Shown here: positions 32,542-43,491 of the stretch, in pieces
Layout of the letters: each line of letters opens with the position of its first letter
Position numbering within the stretch: the stretch's first letter is position 1
DNA from: Closterium sp. Naga37s-1
Taxonomy: Eukaryota > Streptophyta > Zygnematophyceae > Desmidiales > Closteriaceae
Direction: 5' to 3'
Assembly: GCA_947471745.1 (NCBI GenBank)
Contig: CANJKZ010000504.1
Span: 374,001 to 438,000 of the forward strand
DNA length: 64,000 nucleotides
Made by a program: the position numbers and the translations under genes
Notes under the pieces: generated by a model
What the model saw: the letters and a program-made list of their open reading frames with translations, nothing else
Told to the model about the DNA's origin: nothing
Databases searched by the model: none

Positions 32542-35500
32542 AGGGAGTTGTGGTCGGCCAGAGGCACCTGGTGGTCGACCGAAGGCACTGGTGGTCGACC
32601 AGAGCACCTAGTGGTGTCCAGGTCGACCGGGTAACCTGCTCGAAGAGTTCTGCGAAGGCACACGAACGTCGTCGAGGTCGATGTGGCTCATCAGGCGCAG
32701 ACAACAACCGACAGATGCACAACGATGCAAGTCAGGCCAATCGTTTGCGCGCACCTGCGAGCGTGCGCACTGCTGCCACCTACGGGTGCAACGCTGGACA
32801 GCCGCACTGCTGCAGCATTGGCACGCCGTCGACCTGCTGTATTGGCAGGCCGCCCTTCTGTAGTGTTGGCGCGGCTCCTCTACGCAACGCTCGCAGGCGG
32901 TCGACCAAGCTGTGCTGGCGGTCGACCAGGCTAGCTGCAGAGTTGCTAGGTGCCTGATGTAGTCATTGTTGTTATTGCTTGTTCAATCATTATGAAATTC
33001 CAACTTTGCTAGTGAAACTCTTGCCAGCTTCTCCTGTGAATGTGCAAGTGCTAAGGAACACAAGCAAAGCTACGATTACTCTTAGTAGTTCGTGCCTAAC
33101 CCCCCGTAGTCTAGCTCACTACCTTTGTAGAGTGAGTCTCCGCATGGTGTGGTGAGCGTAGACGCCCCCCCAAAATACCTTCAGATAGGAGCCATCTTTT
33201 GCACCTACTAAGTCGTTCGTAGGCCTGCAGCAGCGATAGTCACCATGGTCGACCCCGTAGTTGATGCAGGCGTAGCGGACACCTTGGAGGCACGTTCGGC
33301 TGACGAGCGGAGACGCCACGTGGATGGCCACCAAGGGACGATCCTTTTGGTGATCGTCGAGTTGGGCATCCGGTCGCAATGGGCGATGGAACACCCTTCC
33401 CGTCCTGCATCTCCTCGACTGGTGCGCAACAAAGGTGGCGTCGACGACGAGGTCGACGGTGGTGCACGAGTCAGCGGCAGCGAAGGCACGAAGCAGAGAG
33501 GGGTGATCAAGGTCGACGGTGGTGTCGACGGGATTCACGCGCGAGCGCAGCGGTCGACGGCGGCTGCAGGCGGCTCGCGTACCATCCTCGATGGTCGACG
33601 TCGCTCTCCTCTACAAAGCGGTGGAGGGCTCTCGGCGACGGCGCACGTGACGGCGGGTGGGATTGCACCAGCGTATGGCTACTTCAAGTTCTCGCGGGAC
33701 CGGATCACCGTCGCACCGCTGCAAGGTCAACGGGACCTTATCACTCGGAGGGACTCGATCGAACCTCAGCTGGAGGTCGCCGGGCTGAAGGGCATCGCCG
33801 ACTACACAGTGCCAATTCCGCATGTGGACTATGTCAAGCTGCACGGGAAGTTTTGTGCAGCTCACTTGCTCACCTTCATGGTTATCTCGAGGTGCTGCTC
33901 GCCGGTGGTGCGGCTGGCGCTCAGAAGCTGTCGAGAGCGACTGGATGCTGGTCACCAGGCATGGCACCTTCGTCCTGTCGACGTACCAAGTCAGGGACGA
34001 CTAGTACATCGGACAGCTGGAGGAGAAGATGACACACATTCAGATGGGCGAGCAGGAGTCGACGACGGACTACTGCAATTGTGCTCGACGGATCCTGGCG
34101 GAGATGCGGATGGCGGGCGCCGAATACTCGATGGCGTCCTACATCACCCACATCGTCAAGGGCCTGCCGCGCGGCTACAACCTCATGAAGAGTATGATGA
34201 TGGTGCCCGGCACGCGTGAGTCCCTTGACGGGGACTCCATCACCAACTACATCCTTCAAGACGAGGCGATGCAAGAGGCCGAACAGCCCACGGAGCTCCT
34301 TCCACAGGCAAACTACGCTGCACCGACGAGGCTGAATTTGAAGCAAGGGCAGCGCGGGAAGCCGGGCGGAGGTGGTAGCAGAGGTGGGCGGTCGACGAAG
34401 GACGTCGACGAGAAGAGGTCGACGCAGGACAAGGGCCGTGGAGGTGGTGGTCGACGGCGGGAGTGCTGGATCTGCCACGACCCCGACCACCTATCCTACG
34501 AGTGCCCTGACCGCGACGACCGCGACAAGAACGACAATAAGGGAGGCCGTGGCCGGTCGACCAGCCGTCGCCCCCATCGAGATGCAAAGCCGCGCAAGGA
34601 GAAGTAGGCGTCATTGACGAAGGACGTTGACAACTCCAGCGGCAAGGGCCGAGGCGACGGGGAGGCGTCGTGCTCGATGGTCGGCGTGGTGGAGACGACA
34701 GTCCCGCTGGCACCGGAGGCTGGCGAGGACTTCCATGCGGTGGCGGCAGCTGTGCAGGCCAACCCGATGGCGGTGTTGCTCGATAGCAGGTGCTCCCACC
34801 ACCTGATGGAGACGAAGGCGGTCTTCGTCAACATGGTGCAGAGCGACGGTATGAAGCACGTGCGTGGATTCAACGGGCCGCTGCAGCCTGTCGAGGGTCG
34901 CGGAACCGTCGCTCTGCAAGGGGAGGCCGGGAAGCGGGTCCTCATCCTTGATGTGCTCTACGTTCCGGGCGTAGAGGCAAACCTGCTATCTGCTGGCCAA
35001 CTGATGGAGAGCGGAGTGCAGCTGCAGGGCGACGGCGACGAGATGCTGCTCGTCGCCACGACCGGGGAGGTGCTCGGTCGAGCACGCTACACCGGACGAG
35101 TCCTTTGCACCGACCTTCGCCCCTGCTCGACGTGGTCACCGACGACCGAGGTGGTGGCTCCGCGGACGATCGTCTCGGCGACGAAGTCGACCCCTGACCG
35201 GTTGCATGCGAGGCTCGCGCACGTCAGCGTCAACACGATCAAGAGCTCGGCGAAGCATGGAGTTGCTGTTGGGCTCAACATCACGCCATCGACCGGAGCA
35301 GACCCGCCGTGTGTCTCGTGCATCGGAGGAAAGCTGGCGCAACACACCTTCCCCGACAAGTGCTCGGACGCCGAGGAGGCACTGGTTGTCGAGGATGGCA
35401 GCTTGTACTTCCTGCTGCTGAAGGATCGCCATACGCGGTTCGTGTGGGCAATGCGAGTCACTAAGAAGAGCGATGTGCTACAGGAGTTGCAGAGGTGGCT

Positions 35501-36277
35501 GGTGCTGGTGGAACGGCAGACAAAGAAGTCGGTGCTGTTGCTCCGCTCAGACTGAGGAGGAAAGTTTCTTGGAAAGGACTACACTAGCTTCGTCGATGAG
35601 AAGGGCATCGTCCACGACTTGACGTGCCCCTACACTCCGCAGCAAAACGGCATGGCTGAGCAGGAGATGCGCACGGTCGTCGAGTCCGTGCGGACGATGC
35701 TGCTGCACATGGGCGTGCAACACCACTGGTGGCACCTCGCTCTACGACAAGCTGTCTGGGTGCGCAACTGCTTGGAGCGGTCGACGACGCCGCCAGGGAC
35801 GACGCCGTACCAGCTGCTCACCGAGAAGAAGCCCGACCTCACGTTGGCGCGGGTGTGGGGCTGCATGGTGCAGTTCATGATTCCCGAGCAGCAGCGTAGT
35901 GGGAAGCTGGCGCCGAAGGCTCTCTGGGGGCTCCTGGGTGTGTCGCTTGAGAGCAAGGGCTGGGAGGTGCTGGACTTGACCGACAACAATGCGGTCACGT
36001 CCGTCGAGGTGATTTTCTACGAGACGCTATTGCTGGAGGTGTGGAAGGCGTAGTATGGGCCGGCGTCGGGGCGAACGCAGGCACATCCGCCGACAGAGAC
36101 CTCGATGGCGACGGTCCCACTGCTCACCGAAGTCGACGAGCCTGGTGATGAGGACGTTGTGGAAGTTCTTCCACCTCCCCCTGTTCTTGCTCCCCCCTCC
36201 CCCGTCGCAGATCGGTCTGCGTCGACGCCTGTGTCGACCACCGGCGATGAGGGGAGCCTTGAGGCGTCGCCTCGCTT

Positions 36278-36358
36278 GAGGAGGAGGAGGAGGAGGAGGA
36301 GGAGGAGGAGGAGGAGGAGGAGGAGGAGGAGGAGGAGGAGGAGGAGGAGGAGGAGGAG
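36278..36358 (+). repeat. (GGA)n microsatellite in purine-tract position
   Basis: A run of about 27 GGA triplets follows the Copia-4 integrase tail and precedes TGTTAACGGG. Open frames across it (poly-Arg, poly-Glu, poly-Pro, poly-Leu) are repeat artefacts. Confidence 0.95.
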
Positions 36359-36831
36359 TGTTAACGGGAATGGAGTGTTGGCCCCGCCCTCGCTTGGGCA
36401 ACGCCGACAACTTAGTTGGATGTACGGGAGTAGCAGCCGACCGTTCACAGTGGGGGAGCTGCTCGACAGGCTTCGTCGAGCTGCAGGGGACCGCTGTGGT
36501 GTTGGTGTCGACCAGGGAGCTTGACAGCTGCAACTGACTGGTCTGGGCGACGGGTGGGCCGTCGACCAGGAGCTGTTGTTTGACCGGGAGATCGACGGAG
36601 CAGACTGTTGACCTGCAGTTCGACCGGAAGGTCGACGGAGCAGTCCGTCGACCTAATAAGTGAGCATCGGTCGACAAGGGGAGCTCAGCGACAACAGCTG
36701 ACAGTTCTGGTTGACAGAAGGGGTCCGCCGACCAGGGGGTAGCTCAATGGGAGTTGTGGTCAACCAAGGGCACTTGGTGGTCGACTAGAGGGAGCTGTGG
36801 TCGATCAGGGGAACCTGGTGGTCGACCAGGG
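36359..36831 (+). repeat. Copia-4 end repeat, right copy (LTR-like, incomplete)
   Basis: It starts TGTTAACGGG after the GGA tract. It ends where Copia-1b begins, next to the shared bases GGCTTGGCGA. Confidence 0.75.
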
Positions 36832-39800
36832 GGCTTGGCGAGCGGATTCTTTGGGACCTCCACGAGGATAGGGATGTCTACAACGAGATGTGGCAAATCC
36901 CTGTGGTCCCCATGCCTAAGGAGAGGCAAGTGGCAGCAAGCATCAGCACCAAGGGTGAAGCGGTTGGTAGCGGCGATGGCGCGAACGGTCGCGCTAAGGA
37001 GATAAAGTCCAAGAAGTGCAATCTTGGAGGGACCAGCAAGCTCGGTGAACATGAGGAGAGTGGTGCAGCAGCTCAGAAGCAGCACAAGGGTGAGGAGAAC
37101 CCCAAGGCAGCAGCGGAGGAGGAGTACGGAGAGAACATGTGGGGCACTATTGCGAGTGCGGCATTCTCCAATCCGACTTCGGCTACGGGGGAGTGTGATT
37201 GGCTCACCTTGCATCGGCGAATGGGGCATGTGGCCCTGCCCATCTTGCAGCAGCTAGTGAAGAATGAGATGGTTGCTGGCATACGTGTGAAGGGGGAGCC
37301 CGATGAGGTACTTGGCTGCCCGACGTGCATGCAAGCCAAGTTCACCCGTTTCCCGTTCTCTAGTTCGGAGGCAACGGCTAAGGCACCACTTGATGAGGTG
37401 GTGATGGACGTGGTGGGCCCCCTGAAGCTTGGAGCTGCTGGAGCTGAGTACTTTCTCACCATTGTGGACGTCTACACTCGCATGACTTGGGTGTACGTGC
37501 TGTCCAAGAAGAGTGACGTGGCTGAAACGGTGAAGACCGATTGGTTGCCGATGGTGGAGCGGCAACAAGACCGGCTAGTGAAGGCAATCCGCACCGATCG
37601 AGGGGGAGAGTTCTTGAGCAAGGAGTTTGGATTGTGGCTGAAGAAGAATGGCATAAGGCACTCCCTTACCATGCCATACTCCCCTGCAATGAACGGCATC
37701 GCCGAGCGAGCGAACCGGACAATCACGGAGACGGCGCGCGGGTTGCTCATTGAAGCCGGGCTACCCGAATATTTCTGGCCTGATGCGGTGCGGAGTGCAT
37801 GTGTGGCCAAGAACAGAGCTTTGACTCATGTGGGAGCAGACAAATGGGTGCCCTATGTGGAGTGGATTGGAAGGAAGCCAAAGGTGGATATGCTTCGGGT
37901 GTTCGGGTGCATGTGCATGGCGCTCGTGCCTAAGCATCTTCGGCACAACAAGCTCGGTGCCAAGGCGATATGGGCTGTGCACTTGGGCATGGCTCAAAAC
38001 AGCAAGGGGTGGCTTCTTTGGGACCCATTCACCAAGAAATTCTTGGTGAGCAGGGACTGCAAATTCATGGAGAATCTGATGTACAAGGATTGGAAGGCGG
38101 AGAATGAGGCGAAGATAGGCGTGCGGTTGGGGGACGTGAAGAGTTCCGGTTTGGAGCATGTGGAGCTGCCCTTGGAGCTGAGCAGCGGCAGCACCACCAC
38201 AAGGCAATCTTCCCTTGTGAATGGGGGAGAGGAGGCCAAGGATGCAGAGGAAGAAGAGGAGGAGGTTCAGCAAGTGAGCGAGCGTGCACCGACACTTCCT
38301 TCTCGCACTACGAGTGCTCCACGGATCCGAGTCACCCCGCAGCAACGCCAAGGCCTTCATGTCCCTGCAGCTGAGGAAGAAGGAAGGGGCAAAAGGAGAA
38401 TCCAAGCCCCAAATAGGCTGACCTATGAGGCACTGGGAAAGCCAGCCAAGTCAGCCTTGGCCGGAGCGGCACTTATAGTTGGAGAAGACGAGGAGAGTGA
38501 CTACGAGGAGTGTGCCTTCGCGTTCTTCTCTCCGGTGGAGATGCCGGGGGAACCAGCAACTCTCAAGGAGGCCTTGGAGAGTAGTGATGCTGAAGAGTGG
38601 AAGAAGGCAATGGAGAGTGAGCTGAAGAGCATTGAGGAGAACGGCACATGGGAATTGGTGGAGCTACCGGAGGGGCGTAAGGCGATTACGTCCAAGTGGC
38701 TCTTCAAGATCAAGTCCGACGCCGACGGCAAGATCGAGCGCTACAAGTCTAGGCTTGTGGCAAAGGGGTACCAGCAGAAGGAGAAGGTGGACTATAAGGA
38801 GTTGTTTGCTCCTGTGGTGAAGCCGACGACGCTGCGAACCCTACTCGCGGGAGCTGCCATCAAAGGATGGGTGGTGAATCAAATGGATGTCACAACGGCA
38901 TTCCTCAATGGCGTCCTTGAGGAAGAGATTTTCATGGCGCAGCCAGAGGGGTTTGATGATGGTAGTGGCAGAGTTTTGAGGCTGAAGAAGGCCCTTTATG
39001 GACTGAAGCAGGCCCCTAGGCAGTGGTACTTGAAGCTGCGAGGAGTTTTGGAGGAGATCGGCTTCACTCCCTCAACGGCCGATCACTCCTTGTTCATGCT
39101 TGGCGAGGGGGAGCAGAGGAGTTTCATGGTGGTTTATGTGGATGACATCCTCATTTTCTCACCCTCTTCTGACCTTGTGAAGGAGGTGATGCTGAAGCTT
39201 CAAGACAAGTTTAAGTGTAAGGCCCTTGGTGACGTCAACTTCTACCTTGGGCTTCACATTGAACGTGATGTGGAGAAGCGGTGCATGCGGGTGCATCAAC
39301 GGAAGTACCTGGAGGCATTGGCTGCCAACTTTGGGCAGAGTGAAGGCCATGTGGCTACACCCTTTCCCTCTGGTTTCAAGTGTGTGAAGGGACCAGAGGA
39401 GGAGAGCGTTGGTGAAGAGGAGAGGCGCCGTTTTCACTCGTTGGTGGGCAGCCTCATGTACGCGGCGGTAAACACCCGACCGGACGTCGCGTTTGCTACC
39501 GGACAGTTGGCTAGGGTTGTTCAATGCCCTAATGAGGAGCAGGTAGCAGCTGGAATGAGAGTGGCCAAGTATCTTGGCCAAACACCGACTGTTGGGCTGC
39601 AATATTCGGCGGCGGCGCAAAGGCGCCAAAAGGGCGCGGATGGTGTTGAACCCGGGCGTTTGTTCCTCACCGCATTCTCGGATGCTTCTTTTGCATCAGA
39701 ACCAGAGGACATGACAAGTGTTGGAGGGTTCATTTGCTGTGTTGGTGGAGGCCCAACTGCTTGGGAGAGCAAGAAGCAGGTGGATCAAGCATTGAGCTCG

Positions 39801-40991
39801 GTGGAGTCCGAGTATATGGCACTCTTCCGTGCCGTACGAGAGATTGTGTGGCAGCGGCGTTTGTTGGCTGAATTGGGGGAGGAGCAGCAAGGACCTACCC
39901 CACTCTACTGTGACAGCCAAGGTGCCATTGCTCTTGCTAAGAACCCTGTGTTGCATGGCCTCACCAAGCACATGAGGGTGAAGTGGCATTGGACGAGGAG
40001 CATGGTGGCCGCGGGTGAAGTTGAGTTGCACTATGTGAAGACGACAAGGCAGCCAGCTGACATGATGACCAAGAGGCTGGTGGAGCAGCATCATTGGAAG
40101 TGTTGCAAGCTGGCTGGGATGGCTCTGAACTGAGAGAGCAAGATCCTAAGGCCAACAATCCGAGGGGGAGTTTGTTGGTGCAACCCTACGGTTTGCACTC
40201 GGCTTGTTGTCCGTGTGCGTGAATGTGTGTGTGTATGGAATGGTATGAGGGCATGGGATAATGTATATTTCATGCTTATAATTGTGTGTGAATGTTGAGT
40301 CATGATGTCGAGTGTGTGTGTCGAGTCAATAGCGAGTTATCGCTAGACGCGTGTTACGCGGTCGTTTGTGTCTCGCGCGCGGTTTCTATTTTGTCGTGCG
40401 CGGTTTCTATTTTGTCCTGTGTCGAACGTTCGGCGTGTCGCAGGTGTGTGCAGCAGACCCATCAAGAACTCAAGGATGAGTTTGTGATGAAGAGCCCGAG
40501 CCTTGGTGTCAAGCCTCAAGTGATTTCGAAGCTCGCCAAAAGGGTACACCTCAAGATATTGAAGATAGTTACATTACTTTGTGTAGTGTAACATTTCACT
40601 TGGTGTAGGCCCTAGTGAAGGGTAGTTTCGAGACCCTTCGTGGTTGGGGACAGTGTGGCACTGTTCCACATCACTGTACCTCGGCTCTTGGGGTTTGTAG
40701 GAGCTGGGAGTCATTCCCAACTCGTAAATCTTCCTATCTTGTGTTCTAAGACTATAGTGGCTGCCATAGTACCGTTCGTTCAAACCGACGTTGTGTCGTC
40801 AATTCTTTATGAAATCGTGCAATCTAAATTGCTTATTGTAGGCGACGTCAAGACGCTCCAGATCCAATTTGAATCAAGTCATTTGCAGCTGTGAGCAGAA
40901 CGCTATCAACGTTTGAAGCCGCTGTGCAGAAATCCGTCTGTGCACTCTATCTTTCGTTTTAGGCACATTCAAGGCTATTGTGACTATAACA
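36832..40991 (+). mobile_element. Copia-1b: 5'-incomplete Copia-1 relative with 3' LTR
   Basis: It begins inside the region after the protease, at the stretch that reads ILWDLHEDRDVYNEMW in Copia-1. It continues through integrase (MDVVGP near 37409, RTDRGGEF near 37598), RT (YVDDILIF near 39141) and RNase H (FSDASFA near 39678) to the stop at 40133. Purine tract and LTR (40173-40991) follow. The remaining frame is uninterrupted. It differs from copies A and B at many scattered positions, so it is an older, separate insertion of the same family. Its left border is fused to the Copia-4 end repeat. The LTR is the 819-bp form, ending CTATAACA. Left LTR, Gag and protease are absent. Confidence 0.9.
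40173..40991 (+). repeat. Copia-1b 3' LTR (819 bp)
   Basis: It begins TGTTGGTGC, ends CTATAACA and includes the 40-bp segment that also occurs in the right LTR of the Copia-1 tandem. Overall it is close to that LTR, with scattered differences. Confidence 0.9.
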
Positions 40992-41663
40992 CAAAGTATT
41001 TATTTGTCACTGTTGATAAATGCAACTATATGTGTGACTAAACGGTACACCCACCTCATCGCATTGACTCGGCAGTGTTGCTCACACCAAAACTCTAGAC
41101 TGATATATAAACCATTTCAAGCCTATGGAAATGTACGCCTACGATACATTTCCAGCTATCGTCATAGGTGCCTTTCATACCCAATAGGCCCTTTTTGTTC
41201 TTAGTATCCCATAGTTTCTACCCCAACATAGCAACGCCCATTACCTCAGAGCAGACCCCCTAGTCTCTATGTTGATTTGTCACCGTCCTCTCTGTTTCCC
41301 CTGCTTGCTCATTGGCTGCATTGCGGGAGCAACCCGCTCACCCTGATCTGCCACATCTATCTGCCCTTTGTCAGCAGCACCGGGAGCATTATTGCTTCTC
41401 TCATGCCTTCGCTCACATCTTTTGTTTACGACGTCCGTGCTGTCCTCATAAAAGCCACTCAGTATTTAGTTACCTATCAATCGTGAGTGAGGGACATGCC
41501 TAGTGGAAGAATGATAAAGTGTAACCCACAGCACTGAGAATGGGCCAATATGGTGTTGAGAGCCTGTTCACAATTGATGCGTTGAATTGTCATTTGCATA
41601 TCCTGCCTATGGCTACTAGTGGACTGTTTAGTCAAGCTATCATGGCTGGTGTTGTACCCTTTC
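40992..41663. other. No gene or known element seen
   Basis: AT-richer single-copy-looking sequence between Copia-1b and the TRIM. Short open frames here have no recognisable motif. Confidence 0.5.
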
Positions 41664-41800
41664 TGTCAAAGGTCCACTGGTGATCCCCGATTGATCCTAG
41701 GAAAGGGTTACAGGCACGTCGGCCTTGGGGGTTATGGGCGCACTCACCCACTACAAATATAAGCCCTTTTTCCCAGTGGTTAGTGGTTGGGATTCTGGCA
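41664..41800 (+). repeat. TRIM left LTR (137 bp)
   Basis: TG...CA ends, immediately followed by the primer-binding site. Its last 30 bp form the first half of a tRNA-like module. Confidence 0.92.
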
Positions 41801-41844
41801 TGGTATCAGAGCGAAAGTCTCGGGTTCGAATCCCGGTGTGTGCA
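41771..41844 (+). other. tRNA-like module across TRIM LTR, primer site and interior
   Basis: TCCCAGTGGTTAGTGGTTGG looks like a D-arm/A-box. TTCTGG and TCAGAG can pair around a 7-base loop in the anticodon-arm position. TCGGG-TTCGAAT-CCCGG is a perfect T-arm with the B-box GGTTCGAATCC. The order and spacing resemble a tRNA-Glu-like sequence. The outer acceptor strands do not pair well, so this is not called as a working tRNA. It could act as an internal pol III promoter; that is inference. The primer site TGGTATCAGAGC overlaps the anticodon-arm position. Confidence 0.6.
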
Positions 41845-41869
41845 CTTCGGGCATCCCAGTGCGGGGGGT

Positions 41870-42007
41870 TGTCAAAGGTCCACTGGTGATCCCCGATTGA
41901 TCCTAGGGAAGGGTTACGGGCACGTCGGCCTGGGGGGTTATGGGCGCACTCACCCGCTACACAAACAAGTTATTTTATCCCAGTGGTTAGTGGCTGGGAT
42001 TCTGACA
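41870..42007 (+). repeat. TRIM right LTR (138 bp)
   Basis: It starts after the purine tract and is followed directly by the second CTTTC target copy. Confidence 0.92.
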
Positions 42008-42287
42008 CTTTCGTCTTTCTCCTTACCTATATCTTGCCTATAGTGAACCTCTCCATTCTCGTTCTCCTTTGCCAATGCTCTCGCCACTCTCCTTCCAAGC
42101 GTAACCTAATCTCTTAAGACTTCAAACACGAGGGTGGTGAAGATGGAGCACTGCTTGAGAGTGCACAACACAGTAGCACAACTCTGTTAAAAAACGTTGT
42201 TCAAGAAAATCGCAATGCACCATGTACAAACATTCTAGACCAAGGCTTCACCATTCTTCACCCATGCACTGTCTTGAAGAGCATGGC

Positions 42288-42624
42288 TGTTAGGCCCTTT
42301 GGCCTAAATCCGCTAAAGATTAGCGGGGTCGACTAAGTCGAGGATGAAAACGCGGCGGAATACTTTGACGAAAGAACTATTGGCGAAATAGGCGAAGATG
42401 TTACTGAGTAATTGAAGAGTTGAATGAGAATCGGTTCATATGAGGGAATACAAGCAAGGTTTAAGTAGCATGCAAGAGCGATTGTTGAAAAGTACTTCGT
42501 GGGACTAGAAAGTAGAAGGCAAGAAAGCTAGAGTGCCACGTGGCACTAGGAAATCTTGGAAATCTTGGATGAGTTGGATGAAGATAAGGTTGGGATGAGG
42601 TTGGGGGACTGTTTAGGGTAAAAT
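42288..42624 (-). mobile_element. Chromovirus A LTR, remaining part, inverted
   Basis: On the minus strand this runs from ATTTTACCCTAAACAGTCCC to ...AAAGGGCCTAACA. The ATTTT at its start is the second copy of the Copia-3 target duplication. Its TAACA end mirrors the TGTTA start of the LTR at 15607. The assignment as the same LTR rests on the shared ATTTT, the matching termini and the position beside Copia-3. The 280 bp left of it (42008-42287) hold no recognised feature. Confidence 0.65.
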
Positions 42625-43491
42625 TGTTAGAGACTAAGGACGGAGTCTATGAAGATTAGGAGCCAAAATATCTCAACATCGTTGGGCCTAGTTTCTGAAC
42701 AGAAAAGTCGAGTTCACAAGAAACGCCGTCGACGAAAAGTGCACTGTCAAAACTTCACTAAACTCATATACGCTATAGCCCTACTCCGTGGCTACAATTC
42801 CCAAGTTGAAACGTATCAAGAGGTGAAGTAAATCTCGACTTATCAATTTCGGCGCACAGGGGGGTATGCTGCCATAAGAACTTAACTCAATCACAAAGTT
42901 CACACAAGTTCACACAAGAGAATTAGAGTAGCACTAAACCAGGTGGAAGGGATAAGGAGGACGAGAGGGAAGGTCCCAAGAGAGTCCCCAACCAAGGAAA
43001 CCCCATGCCACACAATTCCCTTCCCCATAGGCAACCCAACTTTGACCTTTGTCACTATCCCAACCTCCACAATCCACCTCAACCCAACTTGGCCACACTT
43101 GCCAACCTGGTTTGGTTTCTCCCAACCATTTGGCAGCAACTACAGTAGAAAAGACGAATTTCCCAACCCCCAAAAGTCTGTACCCCATATTGAGTCAACC
43201 CCACAACTTCCCATAGTCACCACAACCAAATATCAGAAGCATACGAACTCCAACGTTCGTAACTTTCTAGTTCGTGCTCCGATTGAAGCGATACTTGGTT
43301 CCTCGGAAAGCTCTTGAGCAGAGGAGTCACTTCAGATATCTGCTCAAGCCAAATAACATTCACACACACACTCAGAAAAACCAAACCGCACAAAACACAA
43401 ATTCTTGCACGCACTCACAACACGCATGTAACGCACGAACATATGATGGGAGGCAGACAGACGTGAATGCGAATGGTAGCATCACTCAACA
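42625..43491 (-). repeat. Copia-3 LTR, minus-strand copy (867 bp)
   Basis: It is the reverse complement of 15641-16507, with no difference seen in the stretches compared. On the plus strand it starts TGTTAGAGAC and ends ACTCAACA. The bases to its left are AAAAT, the reverse complement of the ATTTT found left of the plus-strand copy. Confidence 0.93.

Larger units (their letters stand above)
32071..36831 (+). mobile_element. Copia-4 (Ty1/copia) remnant flanked by GTCGAC-rich repeats
   Basis: Two copies of a repeat starting TGTTAACGGGAATGG lie at 32071 and 36359. The second is preceded by a (GGA)n purine tract, as a 3' LTR would be. Between them are Gag (about 33690-34600) with a CCHC knuckle (CWICHDPDHLSYEC, near 34466), a protease-like region (near 34770), a gag-pre-integrase region (near 35190) and integrase (about 35390-36000; LLRSD, then YTPQQNGMAE). 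No RT or RNase H is present and the right repeat ends at Copia-1b sequence, so the element is incomplete. It has a few interruptions in addition. The left repeat's 3' limit and a primer site could not be found, so the LTR call is tentative. Confidence 0.7.
41664..42007 (+). mobile_element. Complete TRIM/SMART-type element (344 bp)
   Basis: Terminal direct repeats of 137 bp (41664-41800) and 138 bp (41870-42007) both begin TGTCAAAGGTCC. They end GATTCTGGCA and GATTCTGACA. Directly after the first is TGGTATCAGAGC (41801-41812), the initiator-Met primer site used by the larger elements here. Directly before the second is a purine tract GCGGGGGGT. The five bases on each side are CTTTC (41659-41663 and 42008-42012), a perfect target duplication. 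The 69-bp interior codes for nothing, as in TRIMs, which depend on enzymes of other elements. The two repeats differ mainly in a short central part near their 3' third. It looks whole. Confidence 0.93.

Noticed and set aside
41771-41844. A functional tRNA gene
   Set aside because: The T-arm is perfect but the acceptor strands do not pair and the anticodon loop lacks the usual T at position 33; it is part of the TRIM.
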